The notes beneath the pieces were generated by a model that was not told the DNA's origin, ran no database searches, and worked only from the letters and a program-made list of their open reading frames with translations. A stretch of DNA of 18,414 nt from Bacilli bacterium (GTDB lineage Bacteria; Bacillota_I; Bacilli_A; RF39; UBA660): contig CAAGHO010000025.1 in NCBI GenBank assembly GCA_900769695.1, positions 1 through 18,414 of the forward strand, given 5' to 3'. This document shows positions 7,431-14,562 of the stretch, piece after piece. The stretch's first letter is position 1. Every line of letters starts with the position of its first letter. A program made the position numbers and the translations under genes.

Positions 7431-9050
7431 TTATAGTTCTACATTATTTGTTTTTACCATTTTTTTAACTTCTTTGGCTGTTTGAAAAAAATCTCCTGCC
7501 TGATTTATTACATTTTGAGCCTTTTGTTGCCAATTACCTTTATGAATAATTCTATCGCACACACTATCATCCATAGTAATTAACTCATTCTTAGTTAATC
7601 TTGATAAACTATAAAATTTATCAATATCCATCACATATGCAGCTTCTCCATATGCTAGTCTTGAAGTATTACTATTTTCATAATACTTTTCTAAAATAAC
7701 TTTACCATTAGAATAAATATATCCTATATATCCATCAAAGGTATTTTTTCCTTTTATTCTAAAGAAAGGATCACTAGAATCATAAAATTCTTTCTTTTCC
7801 ATATACAAATCTAATAATCTTTCTCTATCTAGTTTTTTCTTTTTCTCACTTTCTTTTTCATTGCTAGATTTAACAATATTATCTAAAACATTTTTTTCAA
7901 CAGTTCTATCATCCTTAGGTAAAAACTCCCAATTTGCTGATAAATCATTTAAGAATTCATGCATATAATCTTCTACTTCACATAAATTCATATTTGAAAA
8001 ATCTACACCTCTAAAATCTATTGCATGCAAAGTAGGATTATCAATTAATAACTTTTTATATCTATCATATAAATTTTTGGGTGTTACTTCATAACCAGAT
8101 TCATTTACTTGAAATTCATTATTATTAACATTACCACATTGTATTTTTAAATTAGTATCTGTTTTTCTATTTTCATCACTTAAAAAATAACTAGTTACAT
8201 GATATAAAAATCTTTGTTTTTCTTCTAAAGTAGCATTTTCTGCAAAAAGTAAGAATTGATTTGCTATATATAAGTCAATTTTTTCTTTATCAAAATGGCT
8301 TATCTTACTTAAATCTATAGGATTGTTAGGTAAGTAAGCCTTTATTTCTAAAATTCTACTTGTAATATATTCAAGGGCCTCAGCACAATCTAAGCAAAAG
8401 TTCTCTAAAGAAAAATTTTGGGCATTTCTTATTTCTTCATCTAAGTTTGTATTTTCATCAATATTATTTTTCTTTAAAAACTCAAACACTTTAATTCTTG
8501 CCTGCAATTTACTAAGTCCATATCTTTCTGGATTTTCCAGAATTTCTGAACAATTATTATAAAAATCAACTTTTTCTTTCCTTTCTAAATAAAGCTTATA
8601 TAAAGCAGGAAATTCTCTTTTTAATGTTTTTTCCTTCGAAATAATTCTTAAATCTGATTTTTTTTCATTACATTTTTCTATGAAATCTTTTAAATCCATA
8701 CTCATGAATTTAGTACAATCTTTATGATTAATTACCATATCATAATACATGTTATCAATATTAAAATTAATATATATAGAAGAAATAATTCCAGAAAAAG
8801 AAAAACAAATATTTTTATCTAGAGTATTACTATCAGTTGTAACCATCATTGTTTGAAATAGTTGCATATCACCTAGTTTAGTATTTTCCCCCATTACAAA
8901 TTTATAAAGTTTTTCAAATTCTTTATCCACAACTTTACTAAACTTACTTTTATTATCACATAAATTATATAAATCTGAATAAAACAAAGATACTGGTGTT
9001 TCAACTGGTACACCTCTATTTAAAGCTTGTTTGAAATTGTAGTTTTCCAT
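7431..9050 (-). CDS. Large soluble protein of unknown function
   Basis: No known family is recognised. An open frame extends to an ATG at 9077, but that codon lies inside the promoter (its -10 is 9078-9083, so transcription starts near 9071) and cannot be the start. The ATG at 9050, preceded by a run of seven G five bases away, gives 539 residues beginning MENYNFKQALNRG. There is no signal peptide or membrane helix. The middle is charged and helical, with a Lys/Glu-rich segment near residues 405-430. The C-terminal 110 residues (FDGYIGYIYSNGKVILEKYY, then YVMDIDKFYSLSRL and IIHKGNWQQKAQ) look like a compact mixed alpha/beta domain. It is a single-gene unit with its own promoter and terminator. 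Confidence 0.85.
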   Translation of the reverse strand: MENYNFKQALNRGVPVETPVSLFYSDLYNLCDNKSKFSKVVDKEFEKLYKFVMGENTKLGDMQLFQTMMVTTDSNTLDKNICFSFSGIISSIYINFNIDNMYYDMVINHKDCTKFMSMDLKDFIEKCNEKKSDLRIISKEKTLKREFPALYKLYLERKEKVDFYNNCSEILENPERYGLSKLQARIKVFEFLKKNNIDENTNLDEEIRNAQNFSLENFCLDCAEALEYITSRILEIKAYLPNNPIDLSKISHFDKEKIDLYIANQFLLFAENATLEEKQRFLYHVTSYFLSDENRKTDTNLKIQCGNVNNNEFQVNESGYEVTPKNLYDRYKKLLIDNPTLHAIDFRGVDFSNMNLCEVEDYMHEFLNDLSANWEFLPKDDRTVEKNVLDNIVKSSNEKESEKKKKLDRERLLDLYMEKKEFYDSSDPFFRIKGKNTFDGYIGYIYSNGKVILEKYYENSNTSRLAYGEAAYVMDIDKFYSLSRLTKNELITMDDSVCDRIIHKGNWQQKAQNVINQAGDFFQTAKEVKKMVKTNNVEL

Positions 9051-9077
9051 AATGACCCCCCCATTAAACGTGCACAT

Positions 9078-9106
9078 ATTATATCATATTTTAAGTATTT
9101 CTTCAA
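9078..9106 (-). promoter_or_regulatory. Sigma-A promoter of the 540-residue orphan gene
   Basis: On the minus strand TTGAAG (9106-9101), 17 bases, then TATAAT (9083-9078), with TGA directly before it (extended -10). The start is expected near 9071, leaving a leader of only about 20 bases that contains the G7 tract. The remaining gap up to 9190 shows no gene or convincing hairpin. Confidence 0.8.
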
Positions 9107-9190
9107 TAATAACTTAAATCATATTCATCTTTTTTTACAAATCGTTAACAAGATAACATCACTGTTTATTAGAAATTAATTATTATTTAC

Positions 9191-9862
9191 TCATATAAAC
9201 TTTTCAAGATATTCTGAACAAATTTTATTCATAACAATTGGCGTATTGGTTACAAATACATTTATTTGTTCTTCATTAGATTGTTGAGCATCTTTTTCTG
9301 TTTCATCATCTGGGAAATCTGAAATACCTTTTATAATAATACATTCAACTTTATTTGCTTTACAAATATAAGCTACTGCGGCGGCTTCACAATCAGCTAT
9401 AGTAATATTGTTATCTTTAAGTTCTAAATAATCTTTCCACATAACAACCGCTTTATCAGCTGTTCCTATAGTTCCAGTATTATAATCGAAATTATATTTT
9501 GATAAATCAATACTAACATTAAATCTTTCCTTAATTAGCGGTTCTAATTCCTTAACAGTACAATCATATTGAACTGCTAAATTAGGAACAAATATATCAA
9601 GTGGTTTATATTTATTATCAATACCAGCACATGTACCAATTAAAATAACCTTATTTAAATTAAAATGATCAATCATGTATTGTGTTGCAGATGATGATAT
9701 AACTTTTCTACCAGTACATTTATAAAATATACATACCCTATGATTTAAAATTCTCTTAAAATAAAATCCAAATGGATATTCTTTAATTTTAGATTCACTT
9801 ATATTATAATATTTTAATACTGCTTCCCATTCAAGCGTTGCAGCAATTCCTATTCCTATCAT
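9191..9862 (-). CDS. Nucleoside phosphorylase family protein (MTA/SAH nucleosidase-like)
   Basis: Member of the PNP/UDP phosphorylase superfamily, 223 residues. It aligns best with the 5'-methylthioadenosine/S-adenosylhomocysteine nucleosidase branch: an N-terminal acidic pair (E11, E13) in AATLEWEA, the glycine-rich GTCAG (76-80), DCEAAAVAYIC (157-167) at the place of the ribose-binding Glu motif, and GISD (179-182) with the catalytic-type Asp182. The nucleosidase would hydrolyse the N-glycosidic bond of thioadenosines, but the substrate is not certain because loops differ from canonical Pfs/MtnN. Only weak ribosome binding (AAAGAGAG, 12 bases away) precedes the ATG. It follows the acetyltransferase array in the same direction after 27 bases and may be its last gene. 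Confidence 0.8.
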   Translation of the reverse strand: MIGIGIAATLEWEAVLKYYNISESKIKEYPFGFYFKRILNHRVCIFYKCTGRKVISSSATQYMIDHFNLNKVILIGTCAGIDNKYKPLDIFVPNLAVQYDCTVKELEPLIKERFNVSIDLSKYNFDYNTGTIGTADKAVVMWKDYLELKDNNITIADCEAAAVAYICKANKVECIIIKGISDFPDDETEKDAQQSNEEQINVFVTNTPIVMNKICSEYLEKFI

Positions 9863-9889
9863 AAACAGTTAAACTCTCTTTCATTACTT

Positions 9890-10333
9890 CTATACTTTTT
9901 TTTCAAATATTACCCTTTGTTCTTTAAAACCTAAATGATTATATATTTCATTAGCATGTTTATTAAAAGACCAACAACACAGTTCTACTCTAGAACATTT
10001 TTCTTTTTTTGCTATTTCTTCCACTTTCTTAATTAACAAACTAGAAATTTTCTTTCCTCTTTCTTGTTCATCTACAACTAACTGATCAATCCATAAAGTT
10101 TTTGAATGTTTATCTTTTATTTCAAAAATTATAAAACCCAATATATTACCATTTTCTTCTGCTACTAAAATACTTTTGTTTTGGATTAAATCAACTAATT
10201 CATCTTTCAATTTCTCATTTGATTTATTATCAAATACATCATTTCTATTTTGTAAATGTAATCTAAATCCATCTATAAATATATTTAATAAATTATTATC
10301 AATATCATTTGTATTTGCCTTTCTAATATTCAT
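9890..10333 (-). CDS. GNAT N-acetyltransferase (147 residues)
   Basis: A minimal single-domain GNAT protein. It starts MNIRKANTNDID; the ATG at 10333 is preferred over an in-frame GTG at 10342 because AGGGTGA overlaps the GTG. Motif A is WIDQLVVDEQERGKKISSLL, with RGKKI replacing the classical RGxGxG/A, and motif B ends in NEIYNHLGF with the usual Tyr. It transfers acetyl from acetyl-CoA to an unknown amine. The first bases of the gene match the starts of the GNAT genes at 13862 and 12683 except for a 6-base gap. It is the last acetyltransferase of the array. Confidence 0.88.
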   Translation of the reverse strand: MNIRKANTNDIDNNLLNIFIDGFRLHLQNRNDVFDNKSNEKLKDELVDLIQNKSILVAEENGNILGFIIFEIKDKHSKTLWIDQLVVDEQERGKKISSLLIKKVEEIAKKEKCSRVELCCWSFNKHANEIYNHLGFKEQRVIFEKKV

Positions 10334-10377
10334 TACTATCACCCTAATTAATATTTTTTTATATTTGTGGTTTTATT

Positions 10378-10950
10378 TTATACATATTCTTCAAAATTTT
10401 GATGTTCGCTAAGTGATTTTTTTACATCTATATTGTAATCGACAACAGTACAATGAGCATTAACATCATCATAATATTTTCTTACTCTTACACCACCTAG
10501 AGATTCCATTGTTTTCCATGATGCAGGATTATTTAAATCAGCATCCATTAAGACAGTATCAATTCCGTATTCATCACAAACCTTTAAACCTAGATATAGA
10601 TTTATTTTATTATATCCTTTTCCTCGTTCAGATGGTCTTATTCCATAGCCAATATGTCCACCAAATTTTTTTAGTGCATCATTTAAAACAAGTCTTATAT
10701 TAATCATACCTATAATTTTATTATCAGCTTCTCTAATAAGAAAATATGTTCTTGCTGGAACTTTTTCTTCATCTGGTATTCTGACATAATCTTCTTCCAA
10801 CTTTTCTAACCAACCTTCATAATTATCTAAATATTTTTTCAATCTACCAACACCATTAATATCTGAATTAGCATCTAAATGTTCTTGAATATATTCAATT
10901 GCCTCTTCTTTCCTATTAATTGTTGGAACTTCTAAATATAATTTTTCCAT
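10378..10950 (-). CDS. GNAT N-acetyltransferase (190 residues)
   Basis: A GNAT protein with a longer helical N-terminus (about 1-65), a beta strand TYFLIREADNKIIGMINIR, then motif A GYGIRPSERGKGYNK with an intact RGKGY pyrophosphate-binding loop, and motif B NNPASWKTMESLGG. It resembles the COG3981 type of predicted acetyltransferase. The substrate is unknown. The ATG follows AGGAAGTG by about four bases and the gene starts 18 bases after the methyltransferase remnant. Its end is 44 bases before the next acetyltransferase. The C-terminal pattern K-T-M-E-x-x-G...Y...DVKK is close to that of the decayed fragment at 11840-12043. Confidence 0.88.
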   Translation of the reverse strand: MEKLYLEVPTINRKEEAIEYIQEHLDANSDINGVGRLKKYLDNYEGWLEKLEEDYVRIPDEEKVPARTYFLIREADNKIIGMINIRLVLNDALKKFGGHIGYGIRPSERGKGYNKINLYLGLKVCDEYGIDTVLMDADLNNPASWKTMESLGGVRVRKYYDDVNAHCTVVDYNIDVKKSLSEHQNFEEYV

Positions 10951-10968
10951 TTCTTCACTTCCTGCATT

Positions 10969-11753
10969 TTATTTTTTACAAATATATAACATATGATTGC
11001 TATATCCTTGTAAATCCTCTCTTTCACAACTAGATAAGTGATATTTTAACCATACATTAAATTCTTCATCACTTAAAGAATCAATTTTTTCTTTAAAATG
11101 ATGTGATAATACATCAGTTGCTATATTTTTCAAGAAAGTTACGTTATGTTTTGACATAATTTCTTTAAATTCATTAATATAGAATGCTGAAAATATTCCA
11201 CCAGGATAATTTATCATTTTGAAATTTTTATCAAAGTCATTTGGATATCCATTTATTAAATGATCACCCATAAGTGCCCAATTAATCATAATTGAATCAC
11301 TAGTTAGATATGCAATTGCTATTATTCCATCTTTTTTAGTACCCTTATTGCCTCTTCTATAGCCTTATTTATATCTTTATCTTCATATAAATGATAAAGA
11401 GGGCCAAGAACTAATGTCACATCAAATGCATTATCTTCAAATCTTGATAAATCTAAAGCATCTCCTTGCTCTGCAACAATATCCATGTTATCAGTAATTT
11501 TACTTTTTAAAATATCTACGTTATGATTAACAAACTCAATAGCATTAACTTTATAACCTTTATTAGCATAATATAATGAATATCTACCAGTTCCAGCACC
11601 AACTTCTAATATTCTGTCACCTTCTTTTAATAATTCATCAATATACTTTGTTGTCGTTATAAATTCTATACTTCCATGTTTGCTTAATAATCTGCTATCT
11701 TCATCACAACTCTCACTATAAAATTTATTTAAATTTATTGTTCTTTCATCCAT
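10969..11753 (-). pseudogene. Class I SAM-dependent methyltransferase, frameshifted
   Basis: Two adjacent frames form one methyltransferase of about 260 residues. The first (11753-11322) has motif I ILEVGAGTGRYS (48-59), the acidic residue of NAIEF (about 73), QGDALDL and the FDVTLVLGPLYHLY region; it stops early after VLKKME. The second (open from about 11334, first Met at 11289) continues DGIIAIAYLTSD...MINWALMGDHLI and ends at 10969 with NHMLYICKK. One extra A in the AAAAAA run at 11332-11337, or a -1 shift there, restores a continuous VLKKDGIIAIAY. This may be a real inactivating deletion, a homopolymer sequencing error, or recoding: the site is a dnaX-type A AAA AAG heptamer in the correct phase. 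The ribosome binding site AGTAGG overlaps the stop of the relic upstream. Substrate unknown. Confidence 0.85.
11331..11337 (-). other. A AAA AAG heptamer at the methyltransferase frame break
   Basis: Minus-strand codons are CTA AAA AAG ATG GAA TAA. Re-pairing one base back on A AAA AAG continues into GAT GGA ATA (Asp-Gly-Ile), the expected next residues. This matches the slippery heptamer of E. coli dnaX in sequence and phase. A GAGG motif lies about 15 bases upstream, but no convincing downstream stem-loop is visible. A simple loss of one A is the more economical explanation. Confidence 0.5.
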
Positions 11754-11760
11754 AATTTGC

Positions 11761-11832
11761 CTACTTTCTTTTTATACTAAAATACACATCATCTATTTGA
11801 TTAACATTTCTTTTTAGAATATTTTTATCACG
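11761..11832 (-). pseudogene. Decayed 3' end of a GNAT gene (copy related to 12765-13283)
   Basis: The minus strand encodes RDKNILKRNVNQIDDVYFS then IKRK and a stop. It aligns without gaps to the C-terminus of the acetyltransferase at 12765-13283 (REKNVLERNGNSVDDVYFT then LKK), and the DNA is visibly similar as well. No frame continues upstream, so only the last 24 codons remain. It is probably the residue of a tandem duplication in the array. Confidence 0.75.
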
Positions 11833-11839
11833 AGTAGCT

Positions 11840-12043
11840 TTATTTTAACTTTATAAAATTTTCATTATTTAATTTTTTTACATCCACCCAGTATCTATAT
11901 TCCATAATACCATCATATATTGATGTAACTAATGTATCTGATTCACCTATAAATTTTTCCATTGTCTTTTTAGAACCAATATTATCTTCCATAAACTTGG
12001 AATAAAATATTTCTAAATCTCATTCTTCAAATAAATATTTCAT
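11840..12043 (-). pseudogene. Decayed GNAT gene, 3' half with internal stop
   Basis: One minus-strand frame reads MKYLFEE, stop (TGA at 12022-12020), DLEIFYSKFMEDNIGSKKTM, EKFIGESD, then YDGIMEYRYWVDVKKLNN to a stop at 11840. The order is that of GNAT motif A helix, motif B (N-x-x-S-K-K-T-M-E-K) and the final strand, and resembles the end of the gene at 10378-10950. Further traces may reach about 12060, where the frame has another stop. The rest of the gap 11754-12119 holds no intact gene and no clear promoter. Confidence 0.65.
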
Positions 12044-12119
12044 AACTTTTTTTAGTTACATCTTAATTTTTGCATATACCATAAACTGTATATATAACCT
12101 GTTCAAGATCATTATATAA

Positions 12120-12719
12120 TTACCTAAATCTTTTATTACTATTTTTAGAATCAAGCATATTAAGAACTTCATCAATGTCATCAAATAATACAACATCTGC
12201 ATCTACATCAAAATCTCTTAAAGGATATTTTATAGTATCAATTACTTTTCCTGTATATTTCTCATAAAAACCTAGTGTCTTATTTCCAGTTAAACAGTGT
12301 AAATAAAATTTATTATACCCCATATTCTTTAAACCATTAACAGCAACGTTAAAGAGCATTTTACCTATTCCTAATCCTTTATATTCATCTGTCAAATATA
12401 TAGCCTCTAAATATCCATAATCTTTGTATTTTTCTTCACTACTTTTTTCATAATAAACAAAGCCAACTACTTTATCATTTACTGTTGCAACATAATATTT
12501 ATCAGTATTTTCTACTAAAGTTTTCGTCTTATTAGTGGAATACTCTAATCTTTCTTTTGATATTTTATCATTTAAATAATCTTGATTAATTAATCCTTTA
12601 TAAGATTTTAGCCAGCTATATGCTGCTACTTTGGCTATATCAGAGGCATCTTCAGATATTGCCTTTCTAATTTTTATATTCATTTTTTCACTTTCAAAAA
12701 TAACATTATAATTTTCCAT
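12120..12719 (-). CDS. GNAT N-acetyltransferase (about 199 residues)
   Basis: A GNAT protein with motif A DEYKGLGIGKMLF (intact KGLGIG loop) and motif B-like LTGNKTLGFYEKYTGK. It is a distant paralogue of the gene at 13308-13862: both have IRKA, a W-x-x-x-Y-K-x-L-I segment, and G-Y/G-L-G-x-G-K/R. The frame is open to a GTG at 12752, but GGAGG at about 12734 lies inside that extension. The ATG at 12719 follows GGAGG by 12 bases. The ATG at 12683 (MNIKIRKAISED) matches the paralogue's start base for base and has a weaker GAAAGTG, so either may be used. Substrate unknown. Confidence 0.87.
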   Translation of the reverse strand: MENYNVIFESEKMNIKIRKAISEDASDIAKVAAYSWLKSYKGLINQDYLNDKISKERLEYSTNKTKTLVENTDKYYVATVNDKVVGFVYYEKSSEEKYKDYGYLEAIYLTDEYKGLGIGKMLFNVAVNGLKNMGYNKFYLHCLTGNKTLGFYEKYTGKVIDTIKYPLRDFDVDADVVLFDDIDEVLNMLDSKNSNKRFR

Positions 12720-12764
12720 TTTTTTAATTTTCCTCCTTTTTGAAATATACACTTAATTTCTCAT

Positions 12765-13283
12765 TTACTCAAAAAATCTGTTTTTCTTTAAGGTAAAATA
12801 TACATCGTCAACAGAATTACCATTTCTTTCTAGAACATTCTTTTCACGACTATATTCCTCAAAACCCAATTGAATCATACAGTTAATTGATCTTTTATTG
12901 TCAGAAAAAACAATTGAATTTATTTCATCCAAACCTAGTATATTAAAGCCATATTCTATTAATCCCTTTATAATATCTTTAGCATAGTGTTTACCCTGCA
13001 TTTTTTTACTAATTGTTAATCCAATCTCACCTTTATTCCCATTTAATTCATTAAATCCACAATTACCAATATATTCTTTTGAATCTACATCATAAACACA
13101 AAAAATATTGTCATCTTGATGGCTTTTTACCCAATCTATTTCCATTTTCTTAGTAAACACCTTTTTCTCATTAAATAACATTGATTGTATATCATCATCA
13201 TTCATCATTTGAACCATATCATCAACATTTTCCATATTCGGTCTAGTAAATATACACTTTCCATATCTAAATAACTCTCTCAC
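12765..13283 (-). CDS. GNAT N-acetyltransferase, RimJ/RimL type (172 residues)
   Basis: A GNAT of the Acetyltransf_3 (RimJ/RimL-like) subtype: FTRPNMENVDDM at the start, the strand GNCGFNELNGNKGEIGLTIS, motif A KKMQGKHYAKDIIKGLIEYG, and NKRSINCMIQLGFEEYS near the end. The loop reads QGKHYA instead of QGxGYA. It begins at a GTG (13283) with AAGAAGG seven bases upstream; no ATG is better placed. Only 24 bases separate it from the upstream acetyltransferase. A degraded copy of its last 24 codons lies at 11761-11832. Members of this subtype acetylate N-termini or small amines; the target here is unknown. Confidence 0.88.
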   Translation of the reverse strand: MRELFRYGKCIFTRPNMENVDDMVQMMNDDDIQSMLFNEKKVFTKKMEIDWVKSHQDDNIFCVYDVDSKEYIGNCGFNELNGNKGEIGLTISKKMQGKHYAKDIIKGLIEYGFNILGLDEINSIVFSDNKRSINCMIQLGFEEYSREKNVLERNGNSVDDVYFTLKKNRFFE

Positions 13284-13307
13284 TTTTTTACCTTCTTTGT
13301 TACCAAT

Positions 13308-13862
13308 TTAAATTATATTTTTTTCTTTTTCAAGATTATAATCCAATGCCTTTTTTAAATTTCTGTGGAAATAAACATTTTCCATTCCAACATAAATGCC
13401 TAGTGGAGTAAATTCTTTTTGTTCAACTAAAACACCACCTAATGATTTATGATATTCATTTGATGGATTTCCAACTAAACATGCAGTTATCAGTTCAATA
13501 TAACCATTATCAAGTAATTCTTTCATACATGCAATTGCCATTTTTCTTCCTAAACCTAATCCTTGATATTCATCTAAAATGTAACCTGCATATATCTCAC
13601 CAGCATTAGGATACTCATCAAATCTAGCTTTTCCAAAAGTATGAAACCCAACTATTTTACCATCTACTAAAGCTATATATGTATCATTTTTTTCTTTAAG
13701 GCTCTTTTCTTTATTTCTAATTCTTTCATCATCCTTAAATTGAAGTTTATCTATTATTTCTTGTGAAATTAGATTTTTATATGTACTATTCCATACCTTA
13801 ATACTAATATCTATAATTTGTTCTGCTTCTTCTGGTTTTGCCTTTCTAATTTTTATATTCAT
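13308..13862 (-). CDS. GNAT N-acetyltransferase (184 residues)
   Basis: A GNAT protein beginning MNIKIRKAKPEEAEQ, with strand DTYIALVDGKIVGFHTFGK, motif A LDEYQGLGLGRKMAI (intact QGLGLG) and C-terminal NPSNEYHKSLGG. The frame is open to 13913, but the ATG at 13862 is preferred: GGGAGG lies upstream and the protein then starts exactly like its paralogue. This start overlaps the end of the gene at 13846-14394 by 17 bases, implying translational coupling. Its first 25 bases are identical to those at 12683, although the two proteins soon diverge. Substrate unknown. Confidence 0.88.
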   Translation of the reverse strand: MNIKIRKAKPEEAEQIIDISIKVWNSTYKNLISQEIIDKLQFKDDERIRNKEKSLKEKNDTYIALVDGKIVGFHTFGKARFDEYPNAGEIYAGYILDEYQGLGLGRKMAIACMKELLDNGYIELITACLVGNPSNEYHKSLGGVLVEQKEFTPLGIYVGMENVYFHRNLKKALDYNLEKEKNII

Positions 13863-14394
13863 TATTCTGCTTTCCTCCCTTACTATAATATTCCACTCCT
13901 GAATATGTTCCATCCTTATTTAATCTACGATGAGCAATATAGCCATCTTTTTTAAAACCCGCTTTTTCCATTGCCTTTGATGATTGTTTATTTAATTCAT
14001 TACAAGAACATTCAACTAAATAATAACCACTTTCAAGTAAATAATCCGATACTGCCTTTAATGCCTCTGATGCATAACCATTACCCCAATAGTCATACAT
14101 AATAACATATCCAACATTACAATAATTATTTTTCTTTTCTATTTTATTAACTGAAATATTTCCAATAGGTTTATTATTTTCCTTTAATGTAATAACCCAT
14201 TTTTCATATTTTGATTCATCAGCATTTTTTATCCATTCTTTAATACACTCTAATTCTTCATCTTTTGTCAAATTTGGAAATTTAATATATGTTGATAATC
14301 TATCATCAGTTAATATTTCATATTGCATATTAATATCTGATTCTTTATATCTTCTTAAAATTAATCTTTCTGTTTCAATATTTGGGCTTAACAT
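13846..14394 (-). CDS. GNAT N-acetyltransferase, RimJ/RimL type (182 residues)
   Basis: First gene of the acetyltransferase array. A canonical Acetyltransf_3 member: ETERLILRRYKESD at the start, KPIGNISVNKIEKKNNYCNV, motif A YWGNGYASEALKAV and motif B NKQSSKAMEKAGFKKDGY. Many such proteins acetylate ribosomal N-termini or antibiotic amines, but the substrate cannot be read from sequence. The ATG at 14394 is chosen over a GTG at 14403 because AGGAAG directly abuts the GTG and is eight bases from the ATG. A TGTTATAAT element about 28 bases upstream is a likely promoter; the structured element at 14459-14562 lies just above it. Confidence 0.9.
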   Translation of the reverse strand: MLSPNIETERLILRRYKESDINMQYEILTDDRLSTYIKFPNLTKDEELECIKEWIKNADESKYEKWVITLKENNKPIGNISVNKIEKKNNYCNVGYVIMYDYWGNGYASEALKAVSDYLLESGYYLVECSCNELNKQSSKAMEKAGFKKDGYIAHRRLNKDGTYSGVEYYSKGGKQNNEYKN

Positions 14395-14421
14395 TACTAT
14401 CACTTCCTACTATTCTAAGTA

Positions 14422-14430
14422 ATTATAACA
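14422..14430 (-). promoter_or_regulatory. Extended -10 promoter of the acetyltransferase array
   Basis: The minus strand reads TGTTATAAT. No good -35 box exists 17 bases upstream. Transcripts starting here (near 14415) would not contain RNA element A; read-through of element A's terminator from upstream would be a second way to express the array. Confidence 0.55.
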
Positions 14431-14458
14431 TATATCTTTCTGTTTTTATTTTTTAATA

Positions 14459-14562
14459 TAAAAAAGCACAGAACACCTACTTAAAAAACTTAAGTAGTGA
14501 CTCCATGCTTTTCATGTGTAAGATTTCTCTCTGTGTAGCTCGTTATACTTATACACACTCAC
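14459..14562 (-). ncRNA. Structured RNA element, copy A (between orphan gene and GNAT array)
   Basis: Minus-strand RNA starting on the stop codon of the orphan gene. Predicted pairs: P1 GUGA (14562-14559) with UCAC (14500-14497); P2 UGUGUA (14557-14552) with UACACA (14537-14532); P3 GAGA (14531-14528) with UCUU (14523-14520) capped by a GAAA tetraloop. Shared with copy B at the same places are UAAG (14551-14548), GAGC (14541-14538), UACACA (14520-14515) and GGAGUCAC (14504-14497). P2 and P3 differ in sequence from copy B but still pair. The 3' end forms a long terminator. I could not assign it to a known riboswitch or leader class. Confidence 0.7.
14460..14512 (-). terminator. Terminator of RNA element A
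   Basis: Minus strand: AAAAGCA, GGA, CAC and UACUUAA on the left pair in order with UUAAGUA, GUG, UUC and UGCUUUU on the right, with small bulges and a 5-base loop, followed by T residues. CAC is shared with P1 of the element, so P1 and this hairpin compete. It also serves as 3' end for the orphan gene. Confidence 0.8.

Noticed and set aside
9051..9077. ATG at 9077 as the start of the 540-residue orphan
   Set aside because: It lies within the promoter, upstream of the predicted transcription start near 9071; the ATG at 9050 follows a G-rich binding site.
9107..9190. A terminator for the nucleosidase gene or a small gene in this gap
   Set aside because: Only a weak GTTA/TAAC inverted repeat is present, and no frame has a start with a binding site.
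10176..10412. Plus-strand open frames over the minus-strand genes (for example here, and at 933-1118, 1146-1352, 6391-6597, 7173-7364, 10509-10703, 16933-17163)
   Set aside because: They are antisense to well-supported genes, lack ribosome binding sites and have low-complexity Phe/Leu/Ile-rich products.
10969..11289. The 106-residue frame as an independent gene
   Set aside because: It is the C-terminal half of the methyltransferase; the frame is open upstream of its first Met and joins the N-terminal half at the A run, and no binding site precedes the Met.
12020..12022. TGA read as tryptophan (FEE-W-DLE) in the GNAT relic, as in Mycoplasma code
   Set aside because: All intact genes use TGG for Trp and two genes end in TGA. 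The relic has other stops, so TGA is simply a nonsense mutation.
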